DNA of 64,000 bases. It comes from Blastocatellia bacterium. Lineage in GTDB: Bacteria > Acidobacteriota > Blastocatellia > Pyrinomonadales > Pyrinomonadaceae. Position numbers and translations under genes: made by a program. The notes under the pieces are model-generated. The model had not been told where the DNA came from. It made no database searches and worked only from the letters and a program-made list of their open reading frames with translations. Numbering within the stretch: position 1 is the first letter of the stretch; each line of letters begins with the position of its first letter. Positions 53,684 through 62,312 of the stretch are shown here, in pieces. The stretch spans positions 121,193 to 185,192 of the forward strand of contig JAEUQK010000024.1 of assembly GCA_016789265.1 (NCBI GenBank), in the 5' to 3' direction.

Positions 53684-55108
53684 TCAACTTGCCGGGACGT
53701 TGTTCTTCTCAAACCACTCGACTATCTGCGGATACAGATCAGCAAGAGTCTGGCCTTTCTTTCGATTTACGTAAATTTCGATCAGAAACCTGTCGAACTC
53801 GGCAAACTTTGGAAAGCCCCTGCTCTTTACCATCATCCTTTCGACGGCATCGATCATTTTCTGTTGGTCTTGCTTCGGCGCAATGTCCGCCGCCCGCAGA
53901 TTGACGAGGGCCCAGTTCATATACTCGTTAAATGCTGCGATCCCGGGATAATAGCCGCCTCCCATTCTCTTTTCGACCCAAATATCCCTGTTGCTGACCG
54001 CTTTGACGATGCGTTCTGCGTACTTATCCGCTTCCGGATTTATGTAGCCGTGGTTCATTTCGGTAAATACGATGTTGCCGCGAAAGATGATCTCGGACTT
54101 GGGCGACAAAGAGAACTCAGGGCCGCTCCGTTTGAGGTCTGCGGCGTACGGAAAATTCACATGCGGCTGCAGTTCCTTAAACCCTCCATCTTCGAGCCAG
54201 GTAACGGATTGGTTATAAGCCACCAGTGGTGAGAAAACGATATTGTAAAAGTTGTAATCGTTGGACGTAGGAAAATTTCTATCGAGCCATTTTTTCATCG
54301 CTGTAAGATCGGCAGTTTGACGATAGAATGCGATCTGTTCATCGTAGGTCTTTTTATTCTGCTTAAAGAAATCGCGGAACTTCGTCGCCACCGCAAAGTC
54401 CTTAAGTAGATCGAAGTAGGGCAGAAGTGAATTGCTTCGTTCGCCGTTGAATCCCGTCCGGTCGAAAACCTTGCTTCGAGCGAGTTTCCCGTTTGCGTCA
54501 AACACGAACGCATTGCCATTCATCTTCAGTGTGAAATATCGGTTTTGGTCTCGCTTTAGTTCTGTTTCGAGGGCGGCGATCAGAGGATGATCGGCATACT
54601 TATCAAACCACTCACGAACGGCTTTGTAATATTCAGAGTTCTGGTAAACAAGATTCTTGTTTGCGATCGCGGTCGGTGTGATCGCGATGGCTATGTTCAC
54701 AAGCTCGTATGCTTCAGGAATGCTCACGCTGATCTTGCCGCGATGCGCTTTTTGATATTGCGTGTCGAACCTAGCGGCTGGGATCCATCTTGTGCCGACG
54801 ATCTGCGTGTAACAATCCTTATCGCCAAAACGAACGATGAAATCGTATTTCTTGCCTTCCTCGACGTCGAAAGTGATCTGATCGACATCGGTAATGAAAG
54901 TTACCCTGTGAGGCTTCCCGTCAATAAGAGCAGCTTCATAAACGTCCGGCTTAGCTTCAGGAGCGAGCGACCATTCGCCTTTCTTCAATACGTCGCCGTC
55001 CTGAATGCTGATCACGCCGACGTTCGACTTGATAACCGGCAAGTTATCCTGAGCCGAGGCGGCGACTGCAAAAATAAATATGAAAAATAGAGTCTTTGAT
55101 AAATTCAC
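53684..55108 (-). CDS. DUF4932-like exported protein with TExxH motif
   Basis: 474 residues from the GTG at 55108, which has GAGGGAC just upstream; it starts a signal peptide (NLSKTLFFIFIFAVAASAQ). The N-terminal third is a beta domain of unknown type. The C-terminal half, from about residue 240, has the layout of DUF4932 proteins (FRDFFKQNKKTYDEQIAFYR, LDRNFPTSNDYNFYNIVFSPL, FKELQPHVNFPY) and the putative metal motif TEMNH at 349-353 followed by GYINP. In a gluzincin the motif would be HExxH, so the first His is Thr here; some relatives may share this. Activity is therefore uncertain. Periplasmic. Confidence 0.7.
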   Translation of the reverse strand: MNLSKTLFFIFIFAVAASAQDNLPVIKSNVGVISIQDGDVLKKGEWSLAPEAKPDVYEAALIDGKPHRVTFITDVDQITFDVEEGKKYDFIVRFGDKDCYTQIVGTRWIPAARFDTQYQKAHRGKISVSIPEAYELVNIAIAITPTAIANKNLVYQNSEYYKAVREWFDKYADHPLIAALETELKRDQNRYFTLKMNGNAFVFDANGKLARSKVFDRTGFNGERSNSLLPYFDLLKDFAVATKFRDFFKQNKKTYDEQIAFYRQTADLTAMKKWLDRNFPTSNDYNFYNIVFSPLVAYNQSVTWLEDGGFKELQPHVNFPYAADLKRSGPEFSLSPKSEIIFRGNIVFTEMNHGYINPEADKYAERIVKAVSNRDIWVEKRMGGGYYPGIAAFNEYMNWALVNLRAADIAPKQDQQKMIDAVERMMVKSRGFPKFAEFDRFLIEIYVNRKKGQTLADLYPQIVEWFEKNNVPAS

Positions 55109-55233
55109 TTTGTCCCTCAACGTACGCAAGTGGTTTCTGGCCGCCAAGCCAAGAAACACCGCCGGCCAGGTTTTTATGACACGCGCTAACTGATCGGCAC
55201 CTGAGTGGATTATTATTAATTGTTACTGACTCT

Positions 55234-55536
55234 ATGCTCACTCATATCGTTTGCTGGAAATACAAGTCGGAGACGACCGAGGCCGAACGTCAGGATCACG
55301 TTGCGCGGCTTCGCGCGCTGCCGGATCTGATCCCGAACATCATTTCATTCAACGTGGGAAGCGACATACTGCATCTCGAACGCTCTTTCGACACAGGACT
55401 CGTCGCGGTCTATCCCGATCGTGTGGCTCTCGATCACTACAACGATCATCCAGACCATCAAGCAGTGGCGGCCTTGGGCAGGCAGCTCGCGGAAAAAGTC
55501 GTTTCGGTCGATTTCATTTCGGAAGGAGGGGATTGA
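55234..55536 (+). CDS. Dabb (stress-responsive alpha/beta barrel) family protein
   Basis: 100 residues. Starts MLTHIVCWKYKSE, the typical Dabb first strand, with IPNIISFNVGSDILHLERSFD-type second strand and YNDHPDHQAV, the conserved helix-preceding motif, then KVVSVDFI. Dabb proteins are small dimeric ferredoxin-like barrels with diverse or unknown roles. Its TGA overlaps the start of the PHP gene (TTGA), so the two are probably translated together. Confidence 0.88.
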   Translation: MLTHIVCWKYKSETTEAERQDHVARLRALPDLIPNIISFNVGSDILHLERSFDTGLVAVYPDRVALDHYNDHPDHQAVAALGRQLAEKVVSVDFISEGGD

Positions 55537-56741
55537 AAAAGATCCTTGGAAAGTCCGTGCTGCTTCTGATCGCCGTCCTGTTGGCGGTGCAGGTTCCGTT
55601 CATTTATCGGCGTTACAAGATCGGTCAACTCTCAAATAAGATCGCATCGCTTAACGCCGATCGAGCAACACGCGAAACGCCCGGATACACCGAATACAAA
55701 GGCGTGATGCACGCTCACACGAGCTTGGGTGGGCACAGCACCGGGACTTTTGAAGAACTGATAAAGGCCGCGAACGATAACGGTTTGAATTTCGTCGCGA
55801 TGACCGAACATTATGACCTGAATTACGATACGTCCGCTCTCGGGCTAAACGGGGTTTACGGCAAGACGCTTTTTGTAAATGGGCAGGAGGTGGATGCGAG
55901 CGACGGAGGGCGTTATCTGCTGTTTCCGGGCTCGCCGGAATCTGCGAGTTTCGGAAAGCTCGATTCCAAGGCCCTGATGGAGAAGATCCACGCCGAAGGC
56001 CGGCTCGCTGTCAACAATTATCCCGAGCGCAAGACCTCAGACAATACCGATTTTGACGGAATGGAGGTTTACAGCCTCCATATCAATGCAAAGAGATCAA
56101 ATCCGTTTACTGCTATTTTTGACGTGATCTGGTCATTTCCAACTTACCCCGAACTCACGTACGCGACCTATTTTCGCCGGAACGACGATTATCTGCGGCG
56201 GTACGATGCCGTAGCTTCCCAGAAACGTCTTTTGCTGACGGCGGGAGCCGACGCACACTCGAACAAAGGCTACTATCTGATCGCCGACGACGAAGGAAAT
56301 CGGCATTTCGGGTTTAAGATCGATCAGTACAAGGTGATTTTCCGGCTTGTGCGTATGCACGTCCTCCTCGAATCCGGAACGCCTCTGACGCGCGAAACGC
56401 TTATCGAAGCGCTGCGAAAAGGCCGGGCATTTGCGGGTTTCGACATTCTCGGCGACACAAGCGGCTTCTCGTTTTCTGCCGATAATGGCACGGAAATACG
56501 TATAATGGGCGGTGAGATAAAGTTGGCAGATGGCGTCAAACTTAATAGTTTTGCCCCATTGAAATGCCGCTTTGTCGTCTATCGTAACGGGGTCAGGCTC
56601 AATGAATCCACCGTTTCAAACGAGTATCGCATTGAGGTAAACGAACAGGGCACATACCGCGTTGAGGCGTATTTGGATGATCTGGGGAGCCCATTCGACC
56701 AGGCTCCATGGATAGTATCGAACCCAATATATGTAAGGTAA
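55533..56741 (+). CDS. PHP-domain phosphoesterase-like protein with N-terminal membrane anchor
   Basis: 402 residues from the TTG at 55533, which overlaps the Dabb stop and has GGAGGGGA just upstream; the open frame before it is the Dabb gene in another phase. A signal anchor spans about 5-22. The PHP domain shows HAHTSLGGHS (metal His pair), MTEHYD, and later the metal motif GADAHSNKG. The other expected ligands lie in NNYPERK and EVYSLH. It is likely an exported metal-dependent phosphoesterase. A C-terminal beta domain (about 300-402) may bind ligand. The substrate is unknown. Confidence 0.85.
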   Translation: MKKILGKSVLLLIAVLLAVQVPFIYRRYKIGQLSNKIASLNADRATRETPGYTEYKGVMHAHTSLGGHSTGTFEELIKAANDNGLNFVAMTEHYDLNYDTSALGLNGVYGKTLFVNGQEVDASDGGRYLLFPGSPESASFGKLDSKALMEKIHAEGRLAVNNYPERKTSDNTDFDGMEVYSLHINAKRSNPFTAIFDVIWSFPTYPELTYATYFRRNDDYLRRYDAVASQKRLLLTAGADAHSNKGYYLIADDEGNRHFGFKIDQYKVIFRLVRMHVLLESGTPLTRETLIEALRKGRAFAGFDILGDTSGFSFSADNGTEIRIMGGEIKLADGVKLNSFAPLKCRFVVYRNGVRLNESTVSNEYRIEVNEQGTYRVEAYLDDLGSPFDQAPWIVSNPIYVR

Positions 56742-56810
56742 GCAAACCGTTTTGAGGGCGTGAACATCTTAATTTCGCACGACAGGTCGTAAATTGATCG
56801 GATTGTTAAA

Positions 56811-58883
56811 ATGAAGAGTCTTTTTCGAATTTCCCCATGGGCATTGGCGATAGTTGGGCTGATGTCCGTTGTTTCCTTTGCGCAGCAAGTAAAACGCCCG
56901 CAGTTTGACGTTACGGGTTATGTCATCGACGCACAGCTCGACCCGGCGGACAATAAGTTGACCGCGACCGCAGACGTAACGTTTGTTCCGTCAGAAGATA
57001 CGCGAAATGTTTCTTTCGAGTTGAATGGTTCGCTGAAGATAGACACGATAACCCGTATAGACAAGCCTGCGATGCCGTCTGCGACGCCCGGCCCGAAACC
57101 AAAGGGAACACCCGCAGCTGCGAATCCGATAACCTTTGTCCAGGATCAGGTCGGCGTTTCCGATCTGGGGCCGAGCGTTCGCGTTGATTTTGGCGATATG
57201 GTCGCTAAGGGAACTTCGGTCACACTTCGATTCAAATACAACGGGATTCTGAATACCGCGCAGGGCGGGCCGCTGCTGAACAAACGGCTTGCGTATGTTG
57301 GCGAAACCGAGGGCTACCTGATGTATGCCGCCCGTTGGTTTCCGTTTCACGATTACGCGGCAGACTTTGCGACTTCTGACATAACGTTGGCCGTTCCCGG
57401 CGGAATGCAGGTCGTCGGCTACAGCGATACTCCGTCAACGAGCGCCGGAGGCAAGTTTCGGTTCACCCAAATGAAACCGGGCTTGGTCGGTAATTTCGCC
57501 TACGGCAAATTCGCGACGCGAAGCCTTAAGATGGGCGACTACGAGCTTCAGTTCAATACTAAGCCCGGATTCGACAATCTGGTGCAGGATTATGGAGAAA
57601 CACTCGGCAAGGCGCTCGAGTTTTACACAAAGAAATTCGGCAATGCCGATTTTGGAAAGAAGCTTATCGTTGCGCAGATCGACGACGAAAGTCTCGATTT
57701 CTATTCGTCGATGGGAATGTTGTTCGTTTCGAGCCGACAGTTCGAATCGGGCCGCGAGATAACCGAAGAACGTCTTCAGCGAGAAGCAGCGATGCAGTGG
57801 TGGGGGTTGACTGTCGGTCTCAAATCGTTCGACGATGCCTGGCTTTCGCAGGGACTGGCGGAATACAGCGCGTTCGCTCTTCGCGAAAGTACGATGGACG
57901 GTGCAAAGCTTGACGCGCTCCGCCGAGAACTGGTGGAGAAGTCACTTACGTTTGAACAGACCGCATCACTCGTACGTGCACCCGCTAATCTGGACGATCA
58001 ATCAGTCGCATACCAGTACATCATGTACGCAAAAGGCGCAATGGTCTTCAAACTGCTGCGCGACTCGCTCGGGGATCAGAAATTCGACCAGCTTTTGCGT
58101 ACCTACTTACAGGAAAACCGCGGCAAGAATGTTTCGATAGACGATTTTGAAAAGCTGGTATCGCGCGTGGCGGGACAGAACATGCGTTACTTCTTTGCTC
58201 GTTGGGTCGAGGGAACCGGCGTTCCGGAATTTACGGCAGACTATTTGATCATACGCACACGCGGCGGTAAATTCGTCGCACGCGGGACGGTAAAACAGAA
58301 CTACGACAATTTGCGTTTGCCTGTAGAAGTACAGCTACGATCTGAAGGCGAACTTGGCCTCAAAACGGTAACGCTTGATATGCAGGAATCAAGCGCCGAT
58401 TTCAACATCGAATCTACGGGAAAACCGCTGGCGGTCGTGATCGACCCCAACTACAAACTCCTCCGGATCTCGCCCGAACTCAGGGTTTCGTCGATTGCTC
58501 GCCGGGGCATCGAACAATTTAAGGAAGGCAATTACGTCGAGGCTCAAGGACAGTTCGAAGCGGCATTAAAGCTGGATCGGTCGAATTCGTGGATCTATTA
58601 CCACCTCGGGCTGCTGTTCCTCGAACAGCGTAACTACGATCTCGCGATAGATAATTTCAAGGCAACGCTGGGCGGAAACCTGAGCCCGACTTGGCTCGAG
58701 GTCTGGGCGAACATCAAAATGGGTAATGCCTATGACGCCAAAGGCGACCGGACACGCGCTACCGCGGCATACGGCCGAGCTGAGAAGATCGGCGACAATT
58801 ATGACAACGCCCAAGAGGCGGTTAAGAAGTATCAGGCAAATCCGTACGACCCGCGAGAAAGCAAAACGACTGCGATAAAATAG
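56811..58883 (+). CDS. M1-aminopeptidase homologue lacking zinc ligands, with C-terminal TPRs
   Basis: 690 residues with a signal peptide (about 1-25, SFAQQ). The N-terminal beta domain and the central M1-like domain (to about 470) are recognisable, but the zinc motif is broken. Where an M1 enzyme has HExxH-x18-E, this protein has R324-E325-A-A-M328-QWWG and, exactly 19 residues on, Q347 in LSQGLAEY. All three ligands are replaced while the QWWG and GLAEY context is kept. It is probably a pseudoenzyme that binds or scaffolds. The last 130 residues are TPR repeats (GIEQFKEGNYVEAQGQFEAALKLD). A closing Pro-Ala-Thr linker is at about 85-105. Confidence 0.85.
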   Translation: MKSLFRISPWALAIVGLMSVVSFAQQVKRPQFDVTGYVIDAQLDPADNKLTATADVTFVPSEDTRNVSFELNGSLKIDTITRIDKPAMPSATPGPKPKGTPAAANPITFVQDQVGVSDLGPSVRVDFGDMVAKGTSVTLRFKYNGILNTAQGGPLLNKRLAYVGETEGYLMYAARWFPFHDYAADFATSDITLAVPGGMQVVGYSDTPSTSAGGKFRFTQMKPGLVGNFAYGKFATRSLKMGDYELQFNTKPGFDNLVQDYGETLGKALEFYTKKFGNADFGKKLIVAQIDDESLDFYSSMGMLFVSSRQFESGREITEERLQREAAMQWWGLTVGLKSFDDAWLSQGLAEYSAFALRESTMDGAKLDALRRELVEKSLTFEQTASLVRAPANLDDQSVAYQYIMYAKGAMVFKLLRDSLGDQKFDQLLRTYLQENRGKNVSIDDFEKLVSRVAGQNMRYFFARWVEGTGVPEFTADYLIIRTRGGKFVARGTVKQNYDNLRLPVEVQLRSEGELGLKTVTLDMQESSADFNIESTGKPLAVVIDPNYKLLRISPELRVSSIARRGIEQFKEGNYVEAQGQFEAALKLDRSNSWIYYHLGLLFLEQRNYDLAIDNFKATLGGNLSPTWLEVWANIKMGNAYDAKGDRTRATAAYGRAEKIGDNYDNAQEAVKKYQANPYDPRESKTTAIK

Positions 58884-60059
58884 CTGCTGCTTTAGCCTGT
58901 ATGGGTCGAAGGTGACTATCACCGTTCCGGTTTTTCCTGACTCAAGTGTCGCGGAGCCGCATATTTTATTGGGATTTCCGGGAAAATAGGACCCGACAAA
59001 ATTGATCATTTGAGAATCAAGAGGAAATTCTACGTCCCAGGGAGTCGGTGGGCCCGTCGAAATCGCGGTTGGGCTTAGGGCAACTAGAGATATACGAGTC
59101 TTTTGAATATCCGGAAGTCTTCAGCACGATCTTCGGAATACGGAAATCTATCGGAACCTTGTTGCCTTCTTGCAAGTCGCCGATACTTACGTCTGTATTT
59201 CCAGCGATTTGACCGTTCTCATCCCATTTGAAGATATGCTTCGTTTCATATCTCCCGTCTAGTTTTGCGGTCGCTGACACGCCCTTACAGGCACGCGAGC
59301 CCCTTGATTCCTTCTTTTCATCATATTTGCCGCCTGCTTCCCAGGAGGAAGGTACTCCAGAGAATGATCACCGTTTAACCTGATGATCCCATCGATTTTT
59401 AGGGTATCTTCAATTGTTTCTACGACCCCAGGTTTCTCGTTTCTATTAGAATTTCTCTGGTCAAATGAATATCTGATCGTGCCGATCCAATCGGCAAGAC
59501 GGCAGGACTTTTAAAGTGCACTCAATCAAGCGGCGATCTCCGCGATCTCGGCCTTGTACCACTGGTCCAAAAAGTCCAGGTAAGTAGATACCCGCATGGG
59601 GTTACCTGACGTAAAGCCGTCTCTTTGTTTAATGCAAAACTCCTTACGGCGCGGGACGAGCTTTTCAGCAATGGATCTCAGGCAGGCGGAGGAAGCTGAA
59701 ACCGCCGGTTCGCAAGTTGACGCGTCAGTCTTGATCACAATGGTGCCAGCCTTGGGATCGTTAACCGCGTTGACATCATCGGAAGGTTCTTCGTCTATAA
59801 CATCCTTTTAATTCAAATTTCCGGGATTTTCTCCGTCAAGAAGCTCGTTGACGGGGCGCTTAAGATGTTCCCCCATTGCTAACTGCAGATATTTGACCGT
59901 ACTGTACGCGGCCTTAGCTCTGTTCAGTTGATTGATAAGATCCGCCTTGTCCTTACATGAGCACGGACCTGTTTGAGCGTTGACCGGAATGGGAGTGATC
60001 AGCAGGATGACGCCAAAAATGGTGATGCCGATAAGGAAAGATGCTGCTTTAATTTTCAT
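58884..60059 (-). pseudogene. Decayed gene for a secreted protein of about 380 residues
   Basis: An intact start (AGGAG plus ATG at 60059) and signal peptide (KIKAASFLIGITIFGVIL ... VNAQ) lead into CSCKDKADLINQLNRAKAAY and a TAA at 59808. Past it, the same frame continues with protein-like sequence through a TGA (59526) and a TAA (59511), for example KTDASTCEPAVSASSACLRS and DWIGTIRYSFDQRNSN. It then shifts frame near 59345 (DEKKESRGSRACKGVSATAK) and again near 59090 (SPTAISTGPPTPWDVEFPLD ... NFVGSYFPGNP). Together they look like one ancestral gene. The true 3' end is not certain. The first 83 residues could still be translated. Confidence 0.55.
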
Positions 60060-60153
60060 TCGAGCTCCTGTAAGGCCTAAGTTGTATGTTGGGGATTCAG
60101 ACATCCTTCTTACACACATTTCAGACTCTGTTAACAAATATTTCGGACATGGC

Positions 60154-60184
60154 AAAAAGCGGACCCTTACGGACCCGCATTTTT
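60154..60184. terminator. Bidirectional terminator beside the CadC-like regulator gene
   Basis: AAAAAGCGG (60154-60162) pairs with CCGC plus TTTTT (60175-60184, one bulged base). It has As on one side and Ts on the other, so it can act on either strand. It lies 40 bases after the regulator stop on the minus strand. Confidence 0.65.
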
Positions 60185-60224
60185 GAACTTGTCTCAAACT
60201 CTGGTTTGAAGGATGAACCAAGCG

Positions 60225-62132
60225 TTATCTCGGATCGAAACCGACCCGTTTCAACAGATCTTGGAAGCGAGGATCATCTCTTATGCCGTCAAGTTCAGGC
60301 GTGACCTTGAGCCATACCATGCCCGAGTAGTGCTCTTTGTAGGCTCTTTCGAGATATTCGAACGCCTTGTCCTTTTCACCGAGCTTTGCGTAGGCGACCG
60401 CCTTGTAGTTCGGTGCGGGGTCGTCTTCAAATTCGAGTTCGGCCCTCCAATAGCGTTCTGCGGTGAGGTTCGAGCCTTCGTTTCGGACCTCAGTAATGTG
60501 TCTCATTATATTGATGTAAGATTTCGATGATCGCCCATTTGCGTCGTATTGCGCTCTGATGTCCTGCTCATAGGCATTTATTGCTTCCAAAAACATTCCC
60601 TTTTCACGGTAAGTGAACATCAGGAAGTTATATGTCAGGCGATATTCGGGATCGATCTGTCGGGCGAGGTTTAGAAGTTCGATCGCTTTATCATAATCAC
60701 GGGAATAGTATCGGCTAAACGCCATGTCAGTCCTGATCGGCAATGAAAGCGGGTCGAGCGAAAGCGCCTTTTCGTATTCCGCATAGCTCTCGTCGAACCG
60801 GCCCTGCATCGAGAGAAATTCGGCATACCAGTGATGGGAAGTGGCATCATTCGGACTAAGTTCGACCGCCTTGCGATAATCGCTCTCAGCCCCGGCAAAG
60901 TTCCAGTCGTAATAACACTTGTTGATCGCCATTGAGGCGTAAGCCTCGCCGATGGTGTCGTCGATCTCAAGAGCCCTGCGAACAGCCCCGCGTGATAGGG
61001 CGATCTTTTCATCTCTGGTGATTGAGGTATTCCTAAGATCTCCGAGCGTATATGCATCCGCCAGGCCGATATATGCCTTTGCAAAGGTCGGATCGCGGTC
61101 GATCGCAGCCCGAAACAGCTCGATCGATCGCAAGATATCGGCCTCGGCTCGCTTATTCCAGTGATAGCGGCCTTTGAGATAAAGCTCGTAAGCCTCCGGG
61201 TCATTCGTTGGGCGTTTTGCAGGACGCCGCTGCTCCATTTCTTCGGACCCCGAAAGTGCATTCTTGGCGATAGCCTCTGAGACTTCCTGTTGAATCGCGA
61301 ACAGATCGTTGGCGCGCCGCCGGAATTGCTGACGCCAGATCTGAGAGTTGCTTTCAGCGTCGAACATCTCGACATTGATCACAAAACTATCGCCCTGACG
61401 TTCGACCTGTCCTGAAACGACGACGCGCACATTCAATTCACGTCCCGCCTTTGCGGCGTCCAACGGTTCGTTCTTGTAATGAAATGCAGAGTTTCGGTCA
61501 ATAACTCGCAGCCGGGTGATCCGCGAAACATCGTTAATAATGCTTTCAGTTAGACCGTCTGCCAGGTATTCGTTCTCAGCAGTTGGATCGGAAAACGGCA
61601 GGACCGCAATGGAATCGATAGGCTTGGTTGCCGGCCTGCTCGCGGGCCAGAATTCCTTATATCCAAAACTTACGATCGCCATTATCACGATCAGGATCAC
61701 GGCTGCCCCAACCGCGACCAGTCGGCCCGTGAACCATGTTTTTGGTCTTTCTCTCTGCCGAGTTTCGAGAGCCGCAATCCTTCCGGCTGTTTTGCTCTCG
61801 GCGACTCGGGTGAGAGTTTCGACATCGGAGACGAATCGATATCCCTTTCGAGGGATGTTCTCGATGAACCGTGCCTGTTTGGCGTTGTCGCCCAACACCT
61901 TTCGGAGAGAGGTGATGGTAACGGTGAGATTATTGTCTTCGACAAAGCCGCCTTCCCAAACCTCTTCAAAGAACTCGCTCTTGCTGACTATTTCACCACG
62001 CCGTTCGATCAAAAGGCGCAAGACCTGAAACATCCGGCGATTGATGTTCAGCTTTTCGCCCTCCCGACTTAGACTTTCGTCCGCAAGGTCGAGCTCGAAT
62101 TCCCCAAATCGATAAAACTGCTGCGGTTTTAT
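60225..62132 (-). CDS. CadC-like winged-helix transmembrane regulator with TPR repeats
   Basis: 635 residues if it starts at ATA 62132; the first ATG lies 34 codons inside and would cut off the first strands of the DNA-binding domain (YRFGEFELDLADESLSREG). The OmpR-type winged helix (about 1-105) shows RRGEIVSKSEFFEEVW and FIENIPRKGYRFVSDV. After a linker comes one membrane helix (about 140-160), then a TolB-N-like region (IAVLPFSDPTAENEYLADGLTE) and about eight TPR units. It is a one-component membrane regulator of a type abundant in Acidobacteriota; the signal is unknown. It is divergent from the LamG-PD40 gene. Confidence 0.88.
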   Translation of the reverse strand: MKPQQFYRFGEFELDLADESLSREGEKLNINRRMFQVLRLLIERRGEIVSKSEFFEEVWEGGFVEDNNLTVTITSLRKVLGDNAKQARFIENIPRKGYRFVSDVETLTRVAESKTAGRIAALETRQRERPKTWFTGRLVAVGAAVILIVIMAIVSFGYKEFWPASRPATKPIDSIAVLPFSDPTAENEYLADGLTESIINDVSRITRLRVIDRNSAFHYKNEPLDAAKAGRELNVRVVVSGQVERQGDSFVINVEMFDAESNSQIWRQQFRRRANDLFAIQQEVSEAIAKNALSGSEEMEQRRPAKRPTNDPEAYELYLKGRYHWNKRAEADILRSIELFRAAIDRDPTFAKAYIGLADAYTLGDLRNTSITRDEKIALSRGAVRRALEIDDTIGEAYASMAINKCYYDWNFAGAESDYRKAVELSPNDATSHHWYAEFLSMQGRFDESYAEYEKALSLDPLSLPIRTDMAFSRYYSRDYDKAIELLNLARQIDPEYRLTYNFLMFTYREKGMFLEAINAYEQDIRAQYDANGRSSKSYINIMRHITEVRNEGSNLTAERYWRAELEFEDDPAPNYKAVAYAKLGEKDKAFEYLERAYKEHYSGMVWLKVTPELDGIRDDPRFQDLLKRVGFDPR

Positions 62133-62265
62133 TTACGTACTCCCGGCTGTGAGGGCCTTTAATAATTGCGATTTCAATGCATTTTATTGCTAAACACCTA
62201 ATTTAGCCAAAATTTAGCCGTTTTTTAATTACTTTTCTTGGCTTTCGTTCTATCGTTTTCCCCAT

Positions 62266-62306
62266 AACTTGACACAAGTTCCCCTAAGTTCAGAGTACTT
62301 AAGTTC
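62266..62306. promoter_or_regulatory. Operator-like palindrome and AAGTTC repeats in the divergent region
   Basis: AACTTG (62266-62271), 3-base spacer ACA, CAAGTT (62275-62280) is a perfect palindrome centred on a TTGACA (62269-62274). AAGTTC repeats follow at 62276, 62286 and 62301. It lies just before the ATG at 62313. A binding site of the divergent winged-helix regulator is one possibility. Confidence 0.45.
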
Positions 62307-62312
62307 AAAAAT

